32,469 bases of DNA from assembly GCA_022564995.1 (NCBI GenBank), contig JADFKK010000057.1, forward strand, positions 1-32,469, read 5' to 3'. How positions within the stretch are numbered: the first letter of the stretch is position 1; every line of letters begins with the position of its first letter. The notes below the pieces were generated by a model, which did no database searches, was not told the DNA's origin, and saw only the letters and a list, made by a program, of their open reading frames with translations. A program made the translations under genes and the position numbers. Of this stretch, positions 15,779 through 22,561 are shown piece by piece. This stretch comes from Planctomycetota bacterium (GTDB lineage Bacteria; Planctomycetota; Planctomycetia; Pirellulales; JADFKK01).

Positions 15779-16915
15779 TCAGTCCTTCTTCTCCACCTTC
15801 ACCTTACAATAAGACAACGCCAACAGCGCATACCCGGTGACCAGATTCGGGTCGCCTTCGATCCAGCGGGGGCTCTTCTTGTTGACCCAGGAGCCATCGT
15901 CGTGCTGGCGGCTGGCCAATTCGGCGATCAGTTCCTGGCGCCAATCGTGCTTCACCCCCTCGGCGTCTTCGATGGTGTCGTGACCGATGGCGTCGAGCGT
16001 CTTGGCGAAGGTGTGATAGTAATAATACAGACCCTGTGCGCCCATGCCGGGGTTGTTTGATAGGTCGTAGTTGTTGCGCGCCCAGGTGTAGGCTGCCTTA
16101 ACCCGCGGATCGTCCGGGCCGACGCCGGCGAAGATCATGCTCTTGAGTCCCGCGTAGGTCATCGAGCCGTAGCTGCGCAGCCCGCCGGTGGGCGTGCGGC
16201 CGGCCTTGGTTTCGCCTTCGCCGACGCCCGTGTAGTAGAAGCCGCCGTCGGGATTCTTAGCCGCATTGCGGGTCTGATTGTGCTCGGTCTCCAGGTTCTG
16301 GCAGCGGGAGACGAAGATCAGCGCTTTTTTCATCGCCTCGCTGTCGGCGCCGTTGCCGGCCGCCTTGAGGGCCTCGACCAAATAGGCCGTGTTGCTCAAG
16401 TCGGGCCGCTTGTGTTTGCCGTAGCCGGAGCCACCGTAACTGAGGTCGGCCTTGTTCTTGCCCTCGCCTTCGTCCCACTGCAGCTCCTTCACGAAGCGGT
16501 CGGCGCCCTTGATGATCTTGTCGTAGCGACCGTCTTTGTTGGCGGCGGCGAAGCAGATCAAACTCAGGCAGGTGTCGTAATTGCGATAGACGGTGCCCCG
16601 CAGGTAAACGCCGCCGTCTTTCTTGACGAACGATTCAAGATACTTGAGACTTTTGGCCACGACCGGATCGTCCGGACTGCGGCCGTGCCGCAATATGGCG
16701 GTCGTGCAGAGGGCCGTCACCGCCGGGCCGACTTGCTTGCTGTAAGAGCCGTCGGACGCCTGGCCGCGGGTTTGCAGGTAGTCGATCGCCCGATTGACGA
16801 TTTGCCCGTAGCTGCGCGGTGCCTTCTTCGTCACGTTCGTCTCAGCGGCCAACGAAACCCGGCCCGAGGCCGACACGGTCAGGGCGAACAGCAACAGTCC
16901 AGACAGCAAACGCAT
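15779..16915 (-). CDS. secreted prenyltransferase/squalene-oxidase-repeat protein
   Basis: ATG 16915 is chosen because GAGGAG lies about nine bases upstream and the product begins with a clean signal peptide ('MRLLSGLLLFALTVSASGRV', then 'SLAAE'). The mature part is an alpha/alpha-toroid with repeated helices and Gly-rich turns: 'VNRAIDYLQTRGQASDGSYS', 'VGPAVTALCTTAILRHG', 'DLSNTAYLVEALKAAGNG', 'GSMTYAGLKSMIFAGVG' and 'VTGYALLALSYCKV'. It resembles the terpene cyclase/prenyltransferase-like proteins abundant in planctomycetes. Their substrate is mostly unknown, and a classical cyclase DxDD motif is not evident. The length is 378 residues. It lies nine bases upstream of the antitoxin start, possibly by chance. 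Confidence 0.82.
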   Translation of the reverse strand: MRLLSGLLLFALTVSASGRVSLAAETNVTKKAPRSYGQIVNRAIDYLQTRGQASDGSYSKQVGPAVTALCTTAILRHGRSPDDPVVAKSLKYLESFVKKDGGVYLRGTVYRNYDTCLSLICFAAANKDGRYDKIIKGADRFVKELQWDEGEGKNKADLSYGGSGYGKHKRPDLSNTAYLVEALKAAGNGADSEAMKKALIFVSRCQNLETEHNQTRNAAKNPDGGFYYTGVGEGETKAGRTPTGGLRSYGSMTYAGLKSMIFAGVGPDDPRVKAAYTWARNNYDLSNNPGMGAQGLYYYYHTFAKTLDAIGHDTIEDAEGVKHDWRQELIAELASRQHDDGSWVNKKSPRWIEGDPNLVTGYALLALSYCKVKVEKKD

Positions 16916-17132
16916 GATCTCTCTCCTCGGATATTCCGCGTGAATCCTCAGTTTTCCCCGGGCGGGGAAACACCCCTCCCAGGTCACTTCGCAGCCAGGG
17001 CGCGTGTTTATTGCATCCGCCCACCGCTTGCGCCGTTTTTCCTCGCCAACTCTGAGCCGACGCCGAGCCTGCCCCCATTCTACCCCGTTTGCCAGCCGAA
17101 AAAACAACAAAAAAACCACCCGCATGGTGGAT

Positions 17133-17420
17133 TTATCGTATAATGGCGAGGATATCGACCTCGTTCATGATCAGCAACTCCTCGCCGTCGACATCGATTT
17201 CGGTGCCGGCAAAGCTACTAAACAGCACCCGGTCGCCCTCGCTGATCTGTACCTCGGCCCGGCCGCCGTCGGCCAACCGCAACCCTTCACCGACCGACAA
17301 GACGCGGCCCTGCTGCGGTTTTTCCTGGGCTGAGTCGGGCAGGACAATGCCGCCGGCGGTGGTTTCCTCGGCGGAAAGCCTCTTGATGACGACCTTGTCG
17401 GCGATCGGTACGATTTTCAT
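17133..17420 (-). CDS. groES: co-chaperonin GroES
   Basis: A 95-residue protein from ATG 17420, preceded by AGGAG ten bases upstream. It begins 'MKIVPIADKVVIKRLSAEET' and has the mobile loop 'TAGGIVLPDSAQEKPQQGRV', then 'VGEGLRL', 'SEGDRVLFSSFAGTEIDVDG' and the C-terminal 'ELLIMNEVDILAIIR'. GroES caps the GroEL ring during ATP-driven folding in the cytoplasm. No groEL is adjacent, so this is either a stand-alone copy or the partner is elsewhere. No CIRCE element was identified upstream. Confidence 0.95.
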   Translation of the reverse strand: MKIVPIADKVVIKRLSAEETTAGGIVLPDSAQEKPQQGRVLSVGEGLRLADGGRAEVQISEGDRVLFSSFAGTEIDVDGEELLIMNEVDILAIIR

Positions 17421-17573
17421 GGCTTCACATCTCCTGGGACAGAACGGCGGCGGTGAACGGGGCGATTCCTGCGAACCTCCCAATTCTCCCACCACGGCAA
17501 ACGGGCGATTGTCCCACGCGCCGCGACCCGCCACAAGGGCGCAGAACGGCCTGAACCCCCATTTTGGGTAAAA

Positions 17574-17592
17574 GTAGACGCGGCATCTTGCC
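17574..17592. repeat. dispersed repeat GTAGACGCGGCATCTTGCC, copy 1
   Basis: An identical 19-base sequence occurs in reverse orientation at 24201-24219. This copy ends exactly next to the stop of the small membrane protein gene. It is a member of a dispersed palindromic family (see 24141-24222). Confidence 0.7.
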
Positions 17593-17781
17593 TCATTGCA
17601 TCGACGCCATAACCGCCAGGAAAACCATCCAGACGCCTAGCAGCGCCGCGGTGACGATCAACAGCGCCTTGCGCGGCCGGGGCGGCGAGGCGGGCGGCAT
17701 CTCGGCTTTCCAGTCGGGCACGACTTCACCGGAGTTGGAGCCGCGGAGCCCGCCGCGGCCGGCTTTCTTGCGTCGGCTCAT
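17593..17781 (-). CDS. small single-pass membrane protein
   Basis: 62 residues: a basic N-terminus ('MSRRKKAGRGGLRGSNSG'), a Pro-rich linker ('PPASPPRPRK') and one C-terminal membrane helix ('ALLIVTAALLGVWMVFLAVM'). The start overlaps the stop of the Minf_1886 gene by four bases (ATGA), so it is translationally coupled to it. No family name is recognised; the coupling suggests a shared role. Confidence 0.75.
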   Translation of the reverse strand: MSRRKKAGRGGLRGSNSGEVVPDWKAEMPPASPPRPRKALLIVTAALLGVWMVFLAVMASMQ

Positions 17782-18251
17782 CCTTGCTCCGGCATGGTGA
17801 TCTTGAACTGTTCGACGAGGCCTTCTTCGAAATCGAACACGTCGTCGAAATCTTCTTGCCGATCCTGCTCGGTCTTGCGCATCTGGCCGATCTCGATCAT
17901 GTTGAAGACGATCGCGCCGAAGTCGCTGGTGCTATGAACGCCCCAACTATTAAGCACGCACTTGGCCATGTAACCGAACTGATCGAGCGCGTACAACCGA
18001 ATCGCCTCGCACAACTCCTGACCCGACACGTGACGCTCCGGCGGATCATCCGGAGCCGACTCGCCCTCGAAGTCGTTATCATCGTCCGCCATATCCTCCA
18101 TGGGATCTTCACCCGCAGGGCCGCCACCCATATCGAGGTGCTGTTGCGCATAATTGAGCGATTCGAACACAAATACATAAGCGTTGAACCGGTAGCGGCC
18201 GTCTTCGCGGATGAACTTGGCCAGCGGATGTGTGGGGTCGAACGCGGACAT
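17778..18251 (-). CDS. Minf_1886 family protein
   Basis: 157 residues, starting 'MSAFDPTHPLAKFIREDGRY', then 'FNAYVFVFESLNYAQQHL', a variable acidic stretch (about residues 45-70), then 'ERHVSGQELCEAIRLYALDQ', 'FGYMAKCVLNSWGVHSTSDF' and 'GAIVFNMIEIGQMRKTEQDR'. This is the conserved core of the Minf_1886 family found in planctomycetes and verrucomicrobia. It is soluble and its biochemical function is unknown. It lies downstream of the RicT-like gene on the same strand and is coupled to a small membrane protein gene. Confidence 0.85.
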   Translation of the reverse strand: MSAFDPTHPLAKFIREDGRYRFNAYVFVFESLNYAQQHLDMGGGPAGEDPMEDMADDDNDFEGESAPDDPPERHVSGQELCEAIRLYALDQFGYMAKCVLNSWGVHSTSDFGAIVFNMIEIGQMRKTEQDRQEDFDDVFDFEEGLVEQFKITMPEQG

Positions 18252-18256
18252 TTGGA

Positions 18257-18298
18257 ATTTCAGATTTCAGATTTCAGATTTGCGATTTGCGATTTCAG
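18257..18298. repeat. six 7-bp tandem units (ATTTCAG / ATTTGCG)
   Basis: The units are ATTTCAG x3, ATTTGCG x2, ATTTCAG x1, starting six bases upstream of the Minf_1886 start codon. The AT-rich tract contrasts sharply with its GC-rich surroundings and replaces a normal Shine-Dalgarno region. Confidence 0.8.
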
Positions 18299-18305
18299 AC
18301 TTGAG

Positions 18306-18380
18306 CGGAGCCGCCCTGTCCCCAGGGCGATGCACGTCGAAGCTGCCAACACGCATCGCCGTGGGGACACGGCGGCTCCG
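18306..18380. repeat. long imperfect inverted repeat (75 bp)
   Basis: Three stem blocks pair in order: CGGAGCCGCC (18306-18315) with GGCGGCTCCG (18371-18380), TCCCC (18319-18323) with GGGGA (18363-18367), and GGCGATGC (18326-18333) with GCATCGCC (18353-18360). The loop is 18334-18352. It lies just after the RicT gene and could act as its terminator or be a dispersed REP-type element. Confidence 0.7.
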
Positions 18381-18390
18381 TTGCATCCTC

Positions 18391-19194
18391 CTACAACACC
18401 GACAACACGTCGCCCGCGTCGATCAAAACGCGGCGGTTGTCTTCGGTTTGTACGAGTAACTGGCCGGCTAGGATACTTTGGTTCAACACTTTGCAGCGTC
18501 CGTTGTTGGTAATCACGTCGGCACCCACCGGCGGCAATTCTTTCTGCATGTCGAGGTAGGTGTCGTACTCGTAACGCAGGCAACACTTTAACCGGCCACA
18601 GCGGCCGGAGATTTTCGTCGGGTCGAGCGTCGCCTTTTGTAGCTTGGCCATCTTCATCGACACCGGCGGCATCTGCGTCAGATGCGTATTACAACAAACC
18701 GGCTTGCCGCAGTCGCCGTAATCGGCCAGCAGCTTGGCTTCGTCGCGCACGCCGATCTGCCGCATCTCAATGCGGGTTTGAAACTCGCTGGCCAGGCTCT
18801 TGACCAGCTCGCGAAAATCGACCCGCTCTTCGGCCAGATAATAGATGATCAGCCGCTCGCCGCCGAAGACGTGCTCGACGTCGACCAGTTCCATCTCCAG
18901 CCCACTCTCGGCAATCGCCTTGCGGCAGGTCTCGAACTGCTCGGCCTCGTGCTCGCGCATGTGCAGGCGTTCGTTGATATCGCCGGCCGACATGACGCGC
19001 ATGATCTGTCCGCGATCGGGATTTCGCAGCTTGGCGATCACCTCCTCCGTCGCCTCGCAAAGCACCTCCCCCGCCTCCAGCCCACGATCCGTCCGCGTCA
19101 CGACCTGCGTCCCCCGCGCATACGAGTCACTCCGCCCGGCCGAAAACACGCCCAGCGCCCGCATACTCCCATGTCGAACGACGTATTTAGGCAT
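18391..19194 (-). CDS. ricT: PSP1 domain protein, RicT (YaaT) like
   Basis: The start at ATG 19194 ('MPKYVVRHGSMRALGVFSAG') is chosen because upstream codons lie in a repeat and have no homology. There is no clear RBS. The PSP1 domain spans roughly residues 60-170, including 'VDVEHVFGGERLIIYYLAEE' and 'VDFRELVKSLASEFQTRIEM'. Cysteine motifs follow: 'DYGDCGKPVCCNTHL' and 'ISGRCGRLKCCLRYEYDTY', as in RicT, where they help bind Fe-S clusters in the Ric complex. In Bacillus that complex affects RNase Y-dependent RNA processing. Whether the planctomycete protein does the same is inference. The length is 267 residues. Confidence 0.88.
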   Translation of the reverse strand: MPKYVVRHGSMRALGVFSAGRSDSYARGTQVVTRTDRGLEAGEVLCEATEEVIAKLRNPDRGQIMRVMSAGDINERLHMREHEAEQFETCRKAIAESGLEMELVDVEHVFGGERLIIYYLAEERVDFRELVKSLASEFQTRIEMRQIGVRDEAKLLADYGDCGKPVCCNTHLTQMPPVSMKMAKLQKATLDPTKISGRCGRLKCCLRYEYDTYLDMQKELPPVGADVITNNGRCKVLNQSILAGQLLVQTEDNRRVLIDAGDVLSVL

Positions 19195-19238
19195 GATGGT
19201 GGTGGGTTGGTGAGTGAATGAGCGGCTACAACTCCGCT

Positions 19239-19317
19239 GAGCCGTAGCTGAATTCGCAAGAATTCCGACATCGCCCAGCTTATCGCGAAGCCGGCGGAAT
19301 TCTTGCGAATTCGGCTC
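19239..19317. repeat. 18-bp perfect inverted repeat with GAGCCG/CGGCTC ends
   Basis: GAATTCGCAAGAATTCCG (19250-19267) and its exact complement (19295-19312) frame a 27-base spacer. Outer GAGCCG (19239-19244) and CGGCTC (19312-19317) extend it. It sits about 45 bp upstream of the RicT start, where its promoter would be expected. It looks like a small dispersed palindromic element. Confidence 0.75.
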
Positions 19318-19534
19318 CGACCCGCGTGAACGGCGCCAGTATACCCCGCATCCGCCGACGGCAAAAGATGCGTCTGGGGTGTCAAATCCCAAATCCCAAA
19401 TTTTCCCTCCCTCGTCTTAACATTCCATCTATACCCCCACATGCCATGCCCCGCTACAATAACGGCGAGGCAAGAAAGCGCCTCGAAAACCGAACGCCGC
19501 ACATACGCGCACAACCAAGAACGCTCCAACTCCA

Positions 19535-19570
19535 AGAAACCCCAGCCCCGGGCGGAAGCCTGGGGTTTCT
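19535..19570. repeat. 11-bp hairpin AGAAACCCCAG / CTGGGGTTTCT
   Basis: Arms are 19535-19545 and 19560-19570, loop CCCCGGGCGGAAGC. It lies upstream of the LRR gene. A related element with the same loop core (CGGCGGAAGCC on the opposite strand) lies at 22488-22518, showing that this is a dispersed repeat family and not a gene-specific terminator. Confidence 0.7.
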
Positions 19571-19642
19571 CGCACCATTCCGAACCAAGAATCACCAAAA
19601 CCCAAACCACCCCAAGCCCAAATCGCAACTGAACAACTCCCC

Positions 19643-21067
19643 ATGATGACCTCCCCAGCCCAATCCAACCCGACGAAGGACGATGCGGAACAGCGTGATA
19701 CGTCTGCGCCGGCGGAAGGCACTGAAACGCCGGACGCAGCGTGGCGAATCTCGCGTTACGAGGCGTTACGACGCAAGATTCCACGCGCGTGGCCGCGTCT
19801 GCGTTTGCGGTTTAGCTTGAAGACGTTGCTGTTGGTGATGACGCTGGGAGTCGTCATGTTAGGCTTGTGGCGATTATATCTTACGCCGCTTCGCATGCAG
19901 GATGTAGCGGCGGAGGACTTTCGGCAGGCTGGCGGAACGATCCGCGTCGAGGCGGACCAGGCCGCTTGGCTGCACCGGCTCGTCGGAGCCGAGCCGCAGA
20001 AAATCGTCTACGCGGATCTACGCGACTGCGAGTTGACGGAACGGACGCTCGATCACGTGAGGTGGCTCTACGGCGTGCGGACATTGTACGTGAGCGGACG
20101 CGAGGTGACGGACAACCATCTGCGCGCGATAACTCGTCTGTCGTCATTACATGAGCTCGGACTCGACTCAACGTCGGTCACCCACGATGGGCTGGAGCAG
20201 TTTTCGCAGGCCGCGCCGAATGTGCAGGTCACACTCAGCGACGTGCGACGGATCGATGAGTTTGAATTCCTCGCAGGTGTTTCCGTCGACGACAAATCGG
20301 GCGTAAACTCTGAGCCGCCAACGATTCTCATCGGACTGACTTGCTACGGTGATGACTTCGACAATACCAGGCTGGCGGAACTCGATCTGCCAACATGTTT
20401 GGCGCTGCGCCGCCTGTCGATCCATGCTTTATCCGTCACAGATGATGGACTGAGTTTTCTTTCGATGATGGATGTATTGACACATCTGGACCTATGTCGA
20501 TCGGGCGTCACGGATGGCTGCATGCGATATGTAAACCAGATAAAGCACCTGCAAAGGCTCAAGCTGACCGCGACACGAATTACGTCTGCCGGCTTGGCCG
20601 ATCTTTCCGATCTGTCGAGCCTGACGGCGCTCGATGTAAGCTGGACGAGCGTCGACGACTTGGCGCCGCTGGCCAAAATGACCTCGCTCAAGACGCTTAA
20701 CTTGAGCAACTGTCCCTTCGACGTCGATGAGTTGACACACATCAGCGGCCTCGTCGAACTGGAAACGCTCCATCTTTTTGACGTTCCCGTCAGCGACGAA
20801 GCACTGCGACATCTCAGCGACCTGCATTCGCTTCGCGAATTGAGCCTTGTGGGGGCTTCGCTCACGGATCAGGGCCTCGAGCATCTGTATGGACTTGAGA
20901 ATCTTCGCGTCCTGCTCTTGACCGGCGACGTAACCGATGAGGCCGTGGCAAGACTTCGCCGCGCCCTCCCGGGGCTGGAGACCATTGTCCAAGGCACGCT
21001 GCCAGACACCAGCGCCGCACCGACTCCAATCGACACTGACCCAGTCCCATCACAACACCGCAAGTGA
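19643..21067 (+). CDS. membrane-anchored leucine-rich-repeat protein
   Basis: 474 residues. An N-terminal disordered, charged region (1-50) precedes 'RLRLRFSLKTLLLVMTLGVV', a basic patch leading into one membrane helix (about 61-80) that is typical of planctomycete LRR proteins. The outer part holds about ten LRR units of the F-box/GALA-like type with 'L..L.L....VTD.GL..L' spacing: 'GVRTLYVSGREVTDNHLRAI', 'SLHELGLDSTSVTHDGLEQF', 'LTHLDLCRSGVTDGCMRYV', 'LQRLKLTATRITSAGLADL', 'LRELSLVGASLTDQGLEHLY'. The role is probably protein binding; no enzyme domain is seen. The WG-repeat gene starts 36 bp downstream, suggesting an operon. Confidence 0.85.
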   Translation: MMTSPAQSNPTKDDAEQRDTSAPAEGTETPDAAWRISRYEALRRKIPRAWPRLRLRFSLKTLLLVMTLGVVMLGLWRLYLTPLRMQDVAAEDFRQAGGTIRVEADQAAWLHRLVGAEPQKIVYADLRDCELTERTLDHVRWLYGVRTLYVSGREVTDNHLRAITRLSSLHELGLDSTSVTHDGLEQFSQAAPNVQVTLSDVRRIDEFEFLAGVSVDDKSGVNSEPPTILIGLTCYGDDFDNTRLAELDLPTCLALRRLSIHALSVTDDGLSFLSMMDVLTHLDLCRSGVTDGCMRYVNQIKHLQRLKLTATRITSAGLADLSDLSSLTALDVSWTSVDDLAPLAKMTSLKTLNLSNCPFDVDELTHISGLVELETLHLFDVPVSDEALRHLSDLHSLRELSLVGASLTDQGLEHLYGLENLRVLLLTGDVTDEAVARLRRALPGLETIVQGTLPDTSAAPTPIDTDPVPSQHRK

Positions 21068-21103
21068 ACTACGGCCAGAAACAGAACCCGAGGAGAAACC
21101 AGA

Positions 21104-22345
21104 ATGGCTTTGTGCAACTTGGATGACACCACCGTTTGTCTTTCGGGACGTCAGCCGGCAGCGGCCGTGGATCGCGAAATGCGCACCCATCCGTCGGCGT
21201 TCCTGCGCGCTTTGGTAGTGAAATCTGGGCTGCTGACGGTCATGCTGCTACTCGGCTGCGACGAGTCGGCTGCGTCGCGCAGTAAGAACTTGGCGGTCAA
21301 CTCCAACAAATCGACGGTCGCCAAGAAGAAATCGACCCGAAAGCAATCTCACCGTTCTAAATTGCTTATGGAACACTTCAAGAGGTATGTCGATCCGCGC
21401 GATCGGCTTATGAAAAAAAAGCTCGTATGGTGGGCGAATTATAAGAGAACTCGTGCGAGGTACTATCCAGTACCCACACGACCATACTCGATGCGGCAGT
21501 TCGCTCATGTCGATACGAGGTATGTTCCCTATGTAAACGCCGCGGGTATGCACCAGAAATTCGGTTTCAAGGCATACAATGAAAACAGCGGCGACTCCGG
21601 TGCCATCGTCGTACCGGCCCGATTCGACAACGTAATGCCTTTTCAATACGGGCTCGCCGCGGTCAAATGGCGCGACCGATGGGGTTACATTGATCCGACG
21701 GGTCAGCTTATCATCGAGCCCCGCTTCGACGATGCTCAAAGCTTTTTTGATGACCGGGCCGCCGTCAAGGTCGGCGACCAATGGGGCTTTGTCGACCGGG
21801 CGGGTCAGTTCACCATCGAACCCCGCTTCGATGATGCTCGAAGCTTCTTCGATGGTCGAGCCGCTGTAATGACTGGCGACCAATGGGGCTATGTTGACCG
21901 CGCCGGTCAATTGGTCATTGAGCCCCGGTTTAATGAAGAGCCGTCCGCGTTTGCCGACGGCCTCGCGACCGTAACGATCGAGGGCAAGGTTGGGTGTATC
22001 GATCGTCAGGGGATCTTAGTCCTGCCCGTCAAGTACGATGAGATTGAAGGACCGTTCGAAAACGGATTCAGAGCCGTCCGCGGCGGGGAAAAGTGGGGCT
22101 ACGTGAATCAATTTGGTGAACGGATCGGGCCGATCATCTTCGACCGGGCTAACGAGTTCTCAGAAGGTCGCGCTGCCGTGCGGATCAACGGGAAGTGGGG
22201 ATACCTCGACCCGCGTGGCAGGCTCGTCATCCAACCACAGTTTGGTCTCGCAGAGCGATTCGATGGGGGCCGCGCGCACGTAGGCTTAGACGAGTATGGC
22301 ACGATGATCGATCGATTTGGCAATATCTTGGCACGGCCTGGCTGA
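21104..22345 (+). CDS. WG-repeat lipoprotein
   Basis: AGGAG at about 21090 precedes ATG 21104. An internal ATG (21179) would give a more typical lipoprotein signal, 'MRTHPSAFLRALVVKSGLLT' followed by 'VMLLLGC', with the cysteine at residue 52 of the longer form. A basic linker follows ('VAKKKSTRKQSHRSK'), then about seven WG repeats from residue 170 on: 'YGLAAVKWRDRWGYIDPTGQ', 'RAAVKVGDQWGFVDRAGQFT', 'RAAVMTGDQWGYVDRAGQLV', 'FRAVRGGEKWGYVNQFGERI', 'RAAVRINGKWGYLDPRGRLV'. WG repeats form beta-rich arrays, presumably for binding at the cell surface. Ligand unknown. Two adjacent repeats are nearly identical at the DNA level (around 21715 and 21823), indicating recent duplication. Confidence 0.85.
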   Translation: MALCNLDDTTVCLSGRQPAAAVDREMRTHPSAFLRALVVKSGLLTVMLLLGCDESAASRSKNLAVNSNKSTVAKKKSTRKQSHRSKLLMEHFKRYVDPRDRLMKKKLVWWANYKRTRARYYPVPTRPYSMRQFAHVDTRYVPYVNAAGMHQKFGFKAYNENSGDSGAIVVPARFDNVMPFQYGLAAVKWRDRWGYIDPTGQLIIEPRFDDAQSFFDDRAAVKVGDQWGFVDRAGQFTIEPRFDDARSFFDGRAAVMTGDQWGYVDRAGQLVIEPRFNEEPSAFADGLATVTIEGKVGCIDRQGILVLPVKYDEIEGPFENGFRAVRGGEKWGYVNQFGERIGPIIFDRANEFSEGRAAVRINGKWGYLDPRGRLVIQPQFGLAERFDGGRAHVGLDEYGTMIDRFGNILARPG

Positions 22346-22487
22346 CGTTGTCATCGCTGACGCGTATCGCGGAAAGCACCAACCGACTGGCGAAGATTTA
22401 CGCGCAATAGAGTTCCGCTTTCGCGATCGAGACGCTTGAACGTAACGAGTCCATCGCAGACGGCGGGGCGGATCGATGCATCGACGA

Positions 22488-22518
22488 AACCCCCGGCTTC
22501 CGCCGAGGGCTGGGGGTT
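22488..22518. repeat. hairpin AACCCCC / GGGGGTT, dispersed repeat copy 2
   Basis: Arms are 22488-22494 and 22512-22518, with CGGCTTCCGCCG in the loop. In reverse complement it resembles 19535-19570. It lies between the convergent WG-repeat and WD40 genes and could terminate either. Confidence 0.6.
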
Positions 22519-22561
22519 ATTGAGGAGGCTCGCCGTTTTCTGGCTCCTAGCTCCTCACCCC

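Noticed and set aside
16280..17143. Plus-strand 287-codon frame
   Set aside because: Antisense to the prenyltransferase-repeat protein, which has a signal peptide and a good ribosome binding site.
18257..18298. Possible CRISPR-like array
   Set aside because: Units are 7 bp with no spacers; it is a simple tandem repeat. The same applies to 26411-26445.
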